From the NCBI RefSeq assembly GCF_001428385.1, contig NZ_LMSK01000001.1:1056185-1120184 (forward strand): a stretch of DNA of 64,000 bases. The letters run 5' to 3'. Positions within the stretch are counted from its first letter, which is position 1. The number at the start of each line of letters is the position of its first letter. Below, piece after piece: positions 21,661-29,857 of the stretch. Position numbers and translations under genes: made by a program. The notes under the pieces are model-generated. The model was not told the origin of the DNA, did no database searches, and saw only the letters and a program-made list of their open reading frames with translations. The DNA is from Rhodanobacter sp. Soil772 (GTDB lineage: Bacteria > Pseudomonadota > Gammaproteobacteria > Xanthomonadales > Rhodanobacteraceae).

Positions 21661-22698
21661 TCATTTTTCTGGCACGGGGGTGGTTTGCCACTGGATGGAC
21701 ACGATCTTCCAGCTGTCGCCGTCTTTTCTGAGGTTGAGCATCTCGCGGCTGCGCAGCGTGGCCGGCTTGCCCTTGACCGTGGCCTGCATGTCGCTTTCGC
21801 TGCCGACCATCGCGGTATCGCCCATCGGCATCGAGCCCAGCGAGACCGGCGTGATCCGCGCGGTTTTCAGGAAGGCGATGTCCTCGCCCAGGTGACCGCT
21901 GGCATAGTCGTCGCGCGTCTGCGTCTGGCCGCCTTCGCTGATGCTGACATCGGGCGCCAGCAACGCAAGCACGGCGGCGCGATCGCCGCGCTGCAACGCC
22001 GCCTGGAACGCCCGCGCCACGGCTTCGGCCGCGGGTGCCGCGTTCGGCTTCATTCCCTCCATCGACAGCGGCGTCTCGACCGCCGGAGTGCCGGCGGCGT
22101 GTTCGTGAGCATCGCTATCCGCGGCGGTCGCCGCACGGCTGTGGCTGTGGCCACCCTCGTCGTCCATGTCCATGTCTTCATCCGGCGGAGCCTTTGCCAC
22201 CATGTCCCTGTATTGCGCCGGCGTCATGTCGGGCAGCTTCTGCAGGAAGGCGACCATGCTCCAGATGGTGGGATCGTCGTGGCTGAGTCCCCACGCCGGC
22301 ATCGCGCTCATCTTGATGCCGTGCTTGATCACCCAGAACGCTTCCTTCGGCGCGACCCGCACCTGCGACAGGTTCGGCGGCTGCGGGTACAGGCCCGGGC
22401 GGATTTCCGAATCTTTCATGCCGGGCTTCAGATGGCACTCGGTGCACATCGCCGCGTACTGGCCGGCTCCCTTGAGGATCAGCTGCTCATCATTGAGGTT
22501 GGGCACCTGGATGTCTTTCGAGTGCACCTCGATCGAACGCTCGCGCATGGCCTGCATGACGGCGAAGACGGGTTTGGTGTGAGGGGCATCGGCACCCATG
22601 TCGTAGCGGCCCGAGTACACGAACACGCCCGCGCCGATGACAAAAACGCCCAGGACAACGGCGACGGTGATGCCATGCTGCTTGATCTGCTGTTTCAT
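21661..22698 (-). CDS. Membrane-anchored cytochrome c fused to an NTF2-like domain
   Basis: The 345-residue protein has one N-terminal helix (residues 10-28) and a class I cytochrome c domain with the haem site MCTECHLKPG (CTECH at 85-89). A distal methionine lies in GIKMSAMPAWG (M130 or M133). A Met/Asp/His linker follows (DEDMDMDDEGGHSHS, SDAHEH; residues 172-200), then a SnoaL/DUF4440-type NTF2 fold (about 222-341) ending WKIVSIQWQTT. It lies 12 bases after copB. Haem may transfer electrons during periplasmic Cu(I) oxidation by CopA; the NTF2 domain's ligand is unknown. I read the fusion directly from one uninterrupted frame. Confidence 0.8.
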   Translation of the reverse strand: MKQQIKQHGITVAVVLGVFVIGAGVFVYSGRYDMGADAPHTKPVFAVMQAMRERSIEVHSKDIQVPNLNDEQLILKGAGQYAAMCTECHLKPGMKDSEIRPGLYPQPPNLSQVRVAPKEAFWVIKHGIKMSAMPAWGLSHDDPTIWSMVAFLQKLPDMTPAQYRDMVAKAPPDEDMDMDDEGGHSHSRAATAADSDAHEHAAGTPAVETPLSMEGMKPNAAPAAEAVARAFQAALQRGDRAAVLALLAPDVSISEGGQTQTRDDYASGHLGEDIAFLKTARITPVSLGSMPMGDTAMVGSESDMQATVKGKPATLRSREMLNLRKDGDSWKIVSIQWQTTPVPEK

Positions 22699-22710
22699 GC
22701 TGCGTTCTCC

Positions 22711-23862
22711 TCAGAACCAGATGCGCACGCCGGCAACGATCTGCCGGTCGAGCACGGGTTGGCGATCCTGTCGTGCGTAGTCGGCGCTGGTGCCAACGCG
22801 GCGTACCCAGTTCACCCCGACGTACGGAGCGAACTGACGGCGAATCTCGTAGCGCAGGCGCAGGCCGAACTGTACATCGGAGATACCGCGGCCGATGCGT
22901 CGCTGCGGATCGCTTTTACCGTACAGGTTGATCTCCGCTTCCGGCTGCAGGATCAGCCGCTGGGTGAACAGCAACTCGTATTCCGCGCGCAGGCGTGCCG
23001 CCGTGCGGCCGCCAGTGCCGACGTAACCGGTCGCCTCCAGCTCGAACCAGTACGGCGCCAGGCCCTGCACGCCGAACGCGGCCCAATTGCGCGCCGGGCC
23101 TTCGCCGAAGTCGTGGCGCACGCCCAGTTGCGTGCTCCAGAACGTGGCGATGTTGCGATTCCAGAGCACCTCCACGTTGCCGTCTTCGAGCTTGCCGCGA
23201 CTGCGTTCGCCTTCGCTGCGCAGCCACAGCTTGTCGCTGTCGTTGCCGTACCAGCCCTGGATTTCCCAGCTCTGGCCGTTGGCGTCGCGGCCGCGGAACG
23301 CCTCCAGTTGATCGATCAGCAGCATGCCGGCCGGTGCGCCGCCGTGCATGTGCAGCTCATGCGCGGGGCTGGCGGCGATGCCGTCGGAATAATCGCCGCT
23401 GCGTGCATCCGCCGGCGCGCGGCCGCCCTGCATCGGCCCCATCGTCATGCCCGGCATCGAATCCATGTTGTGCGTCGCGCCGCGGCTCATGCCAGGCATC
23501 GCCTGGTGATCCATGCCGTGCATCGGGCCGTGATCCATCTGCAGCACCGTGCCGTGATCCATGCCGCCCATGTCATGCGCTCCGACGGACGAAGGTGCCG
23601 GTGTGGCCGGAGCATGCGGCGTCTTCTCGACCGGCGTTTTCATCGCCGGTTTCGTGGCGCTGTCTGCGGTGGCCGGCATCGCCATGTCGTGCATGCCGGC
23701 GTGATCCATGCCCGGCATGGCACCCATGCCCGTCGGCGCCGTGCTGCTCGACGAGGCGGGAGCGCTCTGCGCCACTGCTGCCAGCGGCAACGCCAGCAGC
23801 AGTGCAGCCAGCAACGCCGAACGAAGCGGAACGATCGAGGTATTGCGGCGAAGCATCCTCAT
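22711..23862 (-). CDS. copB: Copper resistance outer-membrane protein CopB
   Basis: The 383-residue product has a signal peptide, then a Met/His-rich stretch (about residues 40-140, repeats such as MPGMDHAGMHDMAMP and MDHGPMHGMDHQAMPGM). The C-terminal CopB beta-barrel domain includes WYGNDSDKLWLRSEGE and ends VAGVRIWF. CopB sequesters copper at the outer membrane and works with CopA. Its ATG overlaps the copA stop (ATGA), so the pair is translationally coupled. Confidence 0.93.
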   Translation of the reverse strand: MRMLRRNTSIVPLRSALLAALLLALPLAAVAQSAPASSSSTAPTGMGAMPGMDHAGMHDMAMPATADSATKPAMKTPVEKTPHAPATPAPSSVGAHDMGGMDHGTVLQMDHGPMHGMDHQAMPGMSRGATHNMDSMPGMTMGPMQGGRAPADARSGDYSDGIAASPAHELHMHGGAPAGMLLIDQLEAFRGRDANGQSWEIQGWYGNDSDKLWLRSEGERSRGKLEDGNVEVLWNRNIATFWSTQLGVRHDFGEGPARNWAAFGVQGLAPYWFELEATGYVGTGGRTAARLRAEYELLFTQRLILQPEAEINLYGKSDPQRRIGRGISDVQFGLRLRYEIRRQFAPYVGVNWVRRVGTSADYARQDRQPVLDRQIVAGVRIWF

Positions 23863-25607
23863 GACACCACCACTTCGCGGAACATGCCCGCCTCCATGTG
23901 GTACAGCAGGTGGCAGTGGTAGGCCCAGCGCCCCGGTGCATCGGCCGACACCGCATAGGTGATGCGTTGCGCCGGCTGCACGTTGATGGTGTGCTTGCGC
24001 ACCTGGAACTGGCCGTCCGGATTTTCCAGTTCGCTCCACATGCCGTGCAGGTGGATCGGGTGGTTCATCATGGTGTCGTTGACCAGCACGATGCGCAGCC
24101 GCTCGCCGGTATTGAAATGCACCGGCTTGGCGTCGGAGAACTTCACGCCGTCGAACGACCAGATAAAGCGCTCCATGTTGCCGGTCAGATGCAGCTCGAT
24201 CTCGCGGCCGGGTTCACGCGCATCGATCGGCCCGCCGATGGTGTGCAGGTCGGCGTAGGTCAGCACGCGGCGTCCGTTGTCGCGCAGGCCGATGCCCGGA
24301 TCGTCGAGATTGCTGCGCGGCATGTCGACATGCATGTCCACGCCGGGGCCGTATTCGGTGCGGGCGTGGCGTACGACGGGTGCGGATGCAGCCGTCATGC
24401 CGACCATGTTGCCGTGATCCATGCCGGGCATCGCGGCATGGCCACCGCCGTGGTCCGCGTGCGGCATCGCGCCCATCATGTCCTGCATGCCCAGCCACAC
24501 GCGCTGGTCCAGCGCCGGCACCTCGGCGGACATGCCCTGCCGCGGCGCCAGCGTGCCGCGCGCATAACCGCTGCGGTCGATCGACTGGGCGAACAGGGTG
24601 TATGCACGCTCGTCCTGCGGCTCGACGATGACGTCGTAGGTTTCGGCCGCCGAGATGCGGAATTCGTCGACCGGCACCGACTGCACGTCCTGGCCATCGG
24701 CGGCGATCACCGTCATCTTCAGGCCGGGAATGCGCACGTCGAAGATGGTCGACGACGAACCGTTGATGAAGCGCAGCCGGATCTTCTCGCCGGGCTTGAA
24801 GATGCCGGTCCAGTTGCCGGCCGGCGCGGCGCCGTTCATCAGGTAGGTATAGGTGTAGCCGGAGACGTCGCCCAAGTCGGTCGGGTTCATGCGCATGGCG
24901 TTCCACATCCTGCGCATCGCCAGCGCCCGGCCCAGCCCCTGCTCGCGCACATCGCGGAAGAAATCCGGCACGGTGGGCTGGGCGAAGTTGTAGTAGTCGC
25001 TCTGCTTTTTCAGCTTGGCGTAGATGCGCTCGGGATCCTCGTCGGTCCAATCGTTGAGCATCACCACGTAGTCGCGATCCGTGGGGTAGCGCTCGGGGCC
25101 GGCTGGCTCGATCACCAGCGGGCCGTACAACGCGTTCTGTTCCTGGAACCCCGAATGCGAGTGATACCAGTAGGTGCCGCTCTGGCGCACCTGGAACCGG
25201 TAGAGAAAGCTTTCGCCTGGCGCGATGCCGTCGAAGCTGAAGCCAGGCACGCCATCCATCTGGAACGGCAGGATGATGCCGTGCCAGTGGATCGAGGTGG
25301 GCACGCGCAAGCGGTTGGTCACGCGCAGGTTCACCGTGGTGCCCTGCTTCCAGCGCAGCAGCGGGCCGGGCACGCTGCCGTTGACGGTGGTCGCCGGCCG
25401 CGCCGCGCCGGTGAAGTTGACGGCGGTCTCGGCGATGTCCAGCGCGAAATCGGTGCCGCCGAGCACGGTGGGTTGGCCGGGGCTGGTCAGCGCCCAGGCA
25501 TTCGACGGACGCAGCAGGCCGAGGCCGGCCGCGGCGGTGCCAATGGCGACGCCCTGCACGAAACGGCGTCGCGACAGATCGAGCGGCGACGGGGAAAACA
25601 GGTTCAT
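23859..25607 (-). CDS. copA: Multicopper oxidase CopA
   Basis: The 582-residue product has a Tat signal (SRRRFVQGVAIGTAAAGLG) for export of the folded enzyme. Copper-cluster motifs are HWHG (107-110), HSH (149-151), NHPIHLHGM and HCHLLYHMEAGM near the C-terminus, giving type 1, 2 and 3 sites. A Met-rich loop MPHADHGGGHAAMPGMDHG binds extra copper. CopA oxidises Cu(I) to less toxic Cu(II) in the periplasm. The ATG at 25607 follows a GGAGA ribosome-binding site. Confidence 0.94.
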   Translation of the reverse strand: MNLFSPSPLDLSRRRFVQGVAIGTAAAGLGLLRPSNAWALTSPGQPTVLGGTDFALDIAETAVNFTGAARPATTVNGSVPGPLLRWKQGTTVNLRVTNRLRVPTSIHWHGIILPFQMDGVPGFSFDGIAPGESFLYRFQVRQSGTYWYHSHSGFQEQNALYGPLVIEPAGPERYPTDRDYVVMLNDWTDEDPERIYAKLKKQSDYYNFAQPTVPDFFRDVREQGLGRALAMRRMWNAMRMNPTDLGDVSGYTYTYLMNGAAPAGNWTGIFKPGEKIRLRFINGSSSTIFDVRIPGLKMTVIAADGQDVQSVPVDEFRISAAETYDVIVEPQDERAYTLFAQSIDRSGYARGTLAPRQGMSAEVPALDQRVWLGMQDMMGAMPHADHGGGHAAMPGMDHGNMVGMTAASAPVVRHARTEYGPGVDMHVDMPRSNLDDPGIGLRDNGRRVLTYADLHTIGGPIDAREPGREIELHLTGNMERFIWSFDGVKFSDAKPVHFNTGERLRIVLVNDTMMNHPIHLHGMWSELENPDGQFQVRKHTINVQPAQRITYAVSADAPGRWAYHCHLLYHMEAGMFREVVVS

Positions 25608-25719
25608 GGAATCTCTCCAATGCGACGGCATCGAGCGCATCGACACCGATCGCAAGCACGGGACACACCGATCGGCACGCGACCGGCGTGAGCAAAGCTC
25701 GGCAACAACGAGGGAGAGT

Positions 25720-26130
25720 TCAGGCCGCCGGCGGTCGCAGCGGAGGCGCGGTAACCAGCGCGGGCGGGGTGATCCGCCGCGGCATTGCGTAAACCGCGGT
25801 CGCCGCCACCGGAGCAAGCGTCAACGCCACCATCGGCGTCAGCGCAGTAACGCACATCGCCGCGCAGACGCAATAATGGTGGGCGGTCAGGTCGCCGCAG
25901 CAATCCACCTGCTCGGCACCAGCGGACGCAGCTGCCGTCACGGGTGCGGCTTGATCGGCACGCTCGCCACCGACCATCGCCACCGTCGCGGCCATGGCGT
26001 GGGCGTGCGGCACCACGGCGGTTCCCGGCGGCGCAGCCGCCAGTGAGCTGATGACCAGCATCAGCCACGCCAGCACGCCCATCGCACGGAGGCGACGCGA
26101 GCGGGCGAACTGGCGTAGCGAGAACGTCAT
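25720..26130 (-). CDS. copL: CopL-like metal-binding regulatory protein
   Basis: The 136-residue product has a basic N-terminus and one hydrophobic helix (residues 15-33). Its Cys/His block is DCCGDLTAHHYCVCAAMC (residues 76-93), and it ends in the Pro-rich tail VTAPPLRPPAA. CopL lies just upstream of copAB in Xanthomonas and is required for their copper induction. Size, position and Cys/His composition match here. The 112 bases between it and copA hold only the copA ribosome-binding site. Confidence 0.7.
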   Translation of the reverse strand: MTFSLRQFARSRRLRAMGVLAWLMLVISSLAAAPPGTAVVPHAHAMAATVAMVGGERADQAAPVTAAASAGAEQVDCCGDLTAHHYCVCAAMCVTALTPMVALTLAPVAATAVYAMPRRITPPALVTAPPLRPPAA

Positions 26131-26189
26131 CGGCGGAGCTTAACCGCGCAATCGCGCATCGCTCAACCCTGGACGCCGGTACAGACCGG

Positions 26190-26534
26190 TCACGGCGTGC
26201 TGTAACCCATGTGCAGGACGATCTTGTCGCCGGCCTTGAGCTTGGCCATCGACGCCGGTGGGAAGTGCACTTTCAGCGACATGCCCGCGGTAGTCACCTC
26301 CACGACACCCGTCTTGGCATCGGCCGAGGTCACCGTGGCCGGCATCTTGTGCATGCTGCCATTCCGGTCGTGCTTCATCATCTTGTGCTGCATCGAGCCG
26401 CTACTCATGTGCCCCATGCTGCTGGCGGCTGGCGCGGGCGTCATCGGTGTGGCGTCCTGGGCGTACACCGTGCCGGCTGCCATGCACAGACCAAGCGCCG
26501 TCGTTGCGGCGATCAATTTCGGCGAAAACTTCAT
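26190..26534 (-). CDS. Met/His-rich periplasmic protein with CusF-like fold
   Basis: The 114-residue product has a signal peptide (cleavage after VYA, about residue 25) and a Met/His-rich segment (SSMGHMSSGSMQHKMMKHD). A C-terminal beta domain runs from TVTSADAKTGVVEVTTAGMS to LKAGDKIVLHMGYS, matching the KxGDKV strand of CusF-type OB folds. It probably binds periplasmic copper. It is the first minus-strand gene of the metal island, upstream of copL. Confidence 0.6.
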   Translation of the reverse strand: MKFSPKLIAATTALGLCMAAGTVYAQDATPMTPAPAASSMGHMSSGSMQHKMMKHDRNGSMHKMPATVTSADAKTGVVEVTTAGMSLKVHFPPASMAKLKAGDKIVLHMGYSTP

Positions 26535-26618
26535 GATGTTTCTCCGCTGAAGTGGGCAATCAGGCCGTCACGCCCGACCGGTTGCGCAAGGCAACGGGCC
26601 GAGCGTGCACCAGCCCAT

Positions 26619-26636
26619 GTGTAGGGATGGTTACAC
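26619..26636. promoter_or_regulatory. Inverted repeat upstream of the copper cluster
   Basis: GTGTA and TACAC are separated by 8 bases, within the 186-base gap between the divergent Met/His-rich gene and rlmJ. It lies about 85 bases from the minus-strand start and could be a regulator site for the copper genes. No specific regulator motif is recognised. A TATACT box at 26689-26694 may belong to rlmJ. Confidence 0.25.
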
Positions 26637-26720
26637 GCCAACCGCCGCGCCGGCGTTCGCCACACCGTTATGCCCCGACACGGCCCTCTATACTGGGCCA
26701 CCCCGCCCGCCGTGACCGCC

Positions 26721-27635
26721 ATGAATTACCGCCACGCCTATCACGCCGGCAATTTCGCCGATGTCCTGAAACACACCGTGCTGCTCGCGCTGATCGAGGC
26801 GATGCAGGCCAAATCCTCGCCGTTCTGCTACATCGACACCCACGCCGGCAGCGGCAACTACCCGCTGGACGGCTTCGAGGCGCGCAAGACCGGCGAGCAC
26901 AAGGACGGCATCGCGCGCCTGCACCCGGCCGAGAAAGTGCCGCCGCTGCTGCAGCGCTGGCGCGCCAGCATCCTCAAGAGCGAAGACAACGAGCAAGGCC
27001 TGAAGCATTATCCCGGCTCACCGCTGCAGGTCGCCCGCCTGCTGCGCCCGGACGACAGCGCGCAGTTGTGCGAACTGCACACCGAGGAAGCGTCCAAGCT
27101 GCGCGACCTGTTCCGCGGCAATCCACAGGTGCACGTGCATCAGCGCGACGGCTACGAGGCACTGAAGGCGCTGCTGCCGCCGAAGGAGAAGCGCGGCCTG
27201 GTGCTGATCGACCCGCCGTACGAGGCGCAGGACGCCGAGTACAAGTTGATCGAGCAGGCGCTGAAGTCGGCCCTGCTGCGCTGGCCCACCGGCGTCTACG
27301 CGGTGTGGTACCCGATCAAGTTGCGCAGCCAGGTGCAGCCGTTCCTGCGCAAGCTGCAGCACAGCGGAGTGAAGCGCATCCTGCGCGCCGAGCTGCTGGT
27401 GCATCCGGACGATTCGCCGCTGCGCCTCAACGGCTCGGGCATGGTCATCCTCAACGCGCCGTGGAACCTCGACGACACCTTGCGCGAACCGCTGCGCGTG
27501 CTGGCCAGCCTGCTGTCGCAGGACCGCCCGGCCGAATGGAAGCTGGACTGGCTGCTGGACGAAGCCGGCAGCATGCTGAACACGCCCAGCCCGTTGCCCG
27601 CCTCGCGACTACCGCGGCCGCCGGGTCGCCGCTAA
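26721..27635 (+). CDS. rlmJ: 23S rRNA (adenine-2030-N6)-methyltransferase RlmJ
   Basis: The 304-residue product begins MNYRHAYHAGNFADVLKHTV, the strongly conserved RlmJ N-terminus. It has CYIDTHAGSGNYPLDGFEA as the SAM-binding motif and the catalytic DPPYE motif in LVLIDPPYEAQDAEY. It methylates A2030 of 23S rRNA. It is slightly longer than E. coli RlmJ (280 residues) at the C-terminus. I chose the ATG at 26721 over an in-frame start at 26670 because the family begins with MNYRH. Confidence 0.95.
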   Translation: MNYRHAYHAGNFADVLKHTVLLALIEAMQAKSSPFCYIDTHAGSGNYPLDGFEARKTGEHKDGIARLHPAEKVPPLLQRWRASILKSEDNEQGLKHYPGSPLQVARLLRPDDSAQLCELHTEEASKLRDLFRGNPQVHVHQRDGYEALKALLPPKEKRGLVLIDPPYEAQDAEYKLIEQALKSALLRWPTGVYAVWYPIKLRSQVQPFLRKLQHSGVKRILRAELLVHPDDSPLRLNGSGMVILNAPWNLDDTLREPLRVLASLLSQDRPAEWKLDWLLDEAGSMLNTPSPLPASRLPRPPGRR

Positions 27636-27673
27636 GCTCGGCACATCCACCGGCTTCCTCCAGGAGCACGACC

Positions 27674-28189
27674 ATGCGCACCCGCCCCGCCTTCATGCTG
27701 ACCCGCCTCGCCGCGCCGGCCGCCCTGCTGATGCTGGCCGCCTGCGCCCCGGCGCCGATCTACAAGACCACCGGCGCCGCGGTCACCGCCGCGCCGTTCC
27801 AGGTAGCGCAATCACCGGAAAACTTCAGCAACAGCGAGGTGATCTGGGGCGGGCGCATCGTGCAGGTCAAGGTGTTCAGCGACCACAGCGAGATCGAACT
27901 GCTGGCCTACCCGCTGGACTCCTCGCAGCGGCCGAAGGCGAACGACAGCGGCAACGGCCGCTTCATCGCGGTGATGCCCGGTTACGTGGAACCGCTGGAC
28001 TACCCGTCCGGCGCGCTGATGACGGTCGACGGCAAGCTCAGCGGCAGCCGCGCCGGCAAGGTCGGCGAGGCCGACTACGTATTCCCGCTGGTCAGCGTGG
28101 CGCAGTCGCATGTGTGGACCGCCGACGAGATGAACAAGGGCCGCAACAACGTCCGCTTCGGCGTGGGCCTGGGCGTCGGTATCCGCTGA
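27674..28189 (+). CDS. Slp-type outer-membrane lipoprotein
   Basis: The 171-residue product has a lipoprotein signal with lipobox LAAC (Cys24). The mature part FSNSEVIWGGRIVQVKVFSD and its surroundings match the Slp/YeaY family, where VxWGGxI is diagnostic. It ends in a glycine-rich VRFGVGLGVGIR. Slp proteins are starvation- or acid-induced outer-membrane lipoproteins of unknown mechanism. It follows rlmJ by 38 bases. Confidence 0.82.
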   Translation: MRTRPAFMLTRLAAPAALLMLAACAPAPIYKTTGAAVTAAPFQVAQSPENFSNSEVIWGGRIVQVKVFSDHSEIELLAYPLDSSQRPKANDSGNGRFIAVMPGYVEPLDYPSGALMTVDGKLSGSRAGKVGEADYVFPLVSVAQSHVWTADEMNKGRNNVRFGVGLGVGIR

Positions 28190-28193
28190 TCCA

Positions 28194-28222
28194 TTCGCAG
28201 TCGGCGACGCGACCGGTAGACT
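28194..28222 (+). promoter_or_regulatory. Candidate promoter for the CDF transporter gene
   Basis: TTCGCA (28194-28199) and TAGACT (28217-28222) have 17-base spacing and lie 31 bases before the start codon. The -35 is imperfect. Confidence 0.35.
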
Positions 28223-28252
28223 GCGCGACTCATTCCCGAGGATTGAAGCCGC

Positions 28253-29164
28253 ATGTCATCCGGTCACGCCAACCCGATCAAGGCCATCCTGCTCGCGCTG
28301 GGCGCCAACTTCGCCATCTTCGTGGCCAAGCTGTTCGCCGCCTTCGTCACCGGTTCCGGCGCGATGATGGCCGAGGCCGTGCACTCGCTGGCCGACTGCG
28401 GCAACCAGGGCCTGCTGCTGCTCGGCATCCGCCAAGCCAAGCGCCCACCGTCCGACGAATTTCCGCTGGGCTGGGGTCGCGCGCTGTACTTCTGGTCGTT
28501 CCTCGTCGCCATCCTGCTGTTCAGCGTGGGCGGCATGTTCTCGATCTACGAAGGCATCCACAAGCTGTCCAACCCCGAACCGCTGAAGTGGCCGTGGCTG
28601 GCGCTGGGCGTGCTGGTGTTCGGCATCGTGGTCGAAGGCATCTCGATGCGCGGCTGCCTGCAGGAAGTGAACAAGGCCCGCGGCGAGCAGGATCTGTGGA
28701 CGTGGTTCCGCCAGACCCGCTCCAGCGAACTGCTGGTGATCTTCGGCGAAGACCTGGCCGCCCTGCTCGGCCTGTGCCTGGCCGCGATCGCCGTGGGCGC
28801 CACCATGCTCACCGGCAACCTGATGTTCGACGCCGCCGGCACCATCGCGATCGGCGTGCTGCTGATCGTGGTGGCGGTGCTGGTGGCGATCGAGGTGAAG
28901 GCGCTGCTGATCGGCCAAGGTGTCGAACCGCGCCGCCGCGACGAACTGCTGGCCTTCCTCGACACGCGCCCGGAAGTCGCCGAAGTGCTGAACCTGCTCA
29001 CCCTGCAGATGGGCCCTGACGTGATGGTGGCGGTGAAGGCGCGCATGCAGCCGGCCGCCGACAATCAGCAACTGATCGCCGCCATCAATACCGTCGAGGC
29101 CGCGATGAAGGCGGAGTTCGCCGATGTGCGGTGGAGCTTTTTCGAACCGGACAACGCGGATTGA
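28253..29164 (+). CDS. Cation diffusion facilitator family transporter
   Basis: The 303-residue protein has six predicted helices. Its metal-site motifs are MMAEAVHSLADCGNQGLLLL in helix 2 (HSxxD class) and VIFGEDLAALLGLCLA in helix 5 (ED instead of the usual HD). The C-terminal cytoplasmic domain holds MGPDVMVAVKARMQP. CDF proteins export divalent cations by proton antiport. The ED variant occurs in a subgroup whose metal is not settled. It lies outside the metal island and has its own possible promoter. Confidence 0.85.
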   Translation: MSSGHANPIKAILLALGANFAIFVAKLFAAFVTGSGAMMAEAVHSLADCGNQGLLLLGIRQAKRPPSDEFPLGWGRALYFWSFLVAILLFSVGGMFSIYEGIHKLSNPEPLKWPWLALGVLVFGIVVEGISMRGCLQEVNKARGEQDLWTWFRQTRSSELLVIFGEDLAALLGLCLAAIAVGATMLTGNLMFDAAGTIAIGVLLIVVAVLVAIEVKALLIGQGVEPRRRDELLAFLDTRPEVAEVLNLLTLQMGPDVMVAVKARMQPAADNQQLIAAINTVEAAMKAEFADVRWSFFEPDNAD

Positions 29165-29287
29165 ATGACGGCATGCGAACGGCAGGGACTTCATCCCTCG
29201 GCCGGAAGCACGCGGCATAGACAACTCCGCACATCACCGCCGGCCCGGGCTGCGATCCGAAGCCAGTCGGTGATGTACCCCTGATCG

Positions 29288-29641
29288 TCAGTGCGGCCCG
29301 AACTCGTGGACTATCTGCGTCATCGTGCGTGCGACGCAGGCAGCGTCGTAACGACCCGCGAGGTAGCCCGAGCCACACGCCATCAGCTCCGTGAGGACAC
29401 CCTGCAACGCCTGGGTTTCCGCGCCCCGCGACACACCGTCACTGCCTGCAGCCTGCTCCTGTTCGGTGTAGTTGCGCACCGCCTGGACCATCGTGTTTGC
29501 CATGTGATCCGCATCGATGTCGCCGCGCAGAAAGCCTGGCCCGACGGCAACAGCCCGATCGACCGCCGCCCGCATCCGCCCGGCTTGCGTAGCCGGCACC
29601 GCCGCCCCGTGTGGTTGCCCAGTCACTGAATTCGCTTCCAC
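29288..29641 (-). CDS. Hypothetical protein with a tandem internal repeat
   Basis: The 117-residue product is not recognised. I chose the GTG at 29641 because AAAGGAG lies six bases upstream. Two 33-residue segments, residues 26-58 and 82-114, align without gaps: both have the pattern G-x-G-[FY]-L-x-G-x-x-D-A, then A-x-T-M-x-Q-x-V. There is no signal peptide or membrane helix, and the protein is alanine-rich and probably helical. The alignable duplication argues that the frame is really translated. The 216 bases from 29642 to 29857 hold no gene I can support. Confidence 0.5.
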   Translation of the reverse strand: MEANSVTGQPHGAAVPATQAGRMRAAVDRAVAVGPGFLRGDIDADHMANTMVQAVRNYTEQEQAAGSDGVSRGAETQALQGVLTELMACGSGYLAGRYDAACVARTMTQIVHEFGPH

Positions 29642-29857
29642 CGCATGCTCCTTTAGCCACATTTCACTGCCGGCATTATGCGCTTCGCGACGAAGGCCAC
29701 GAACCGCACCGATGCGCCGAATCCCCAGGCTTCCCGCAGGGTCACCCGGCAATCGCGAACGTGCTCAGCCCTCAACCCGATCGTCACTGCGGCGGGCGCA
29801 TGCCAACGCCCACGCTACAATCCCGCCCATTACTTCACCCAGCCATCCACGATCCCC

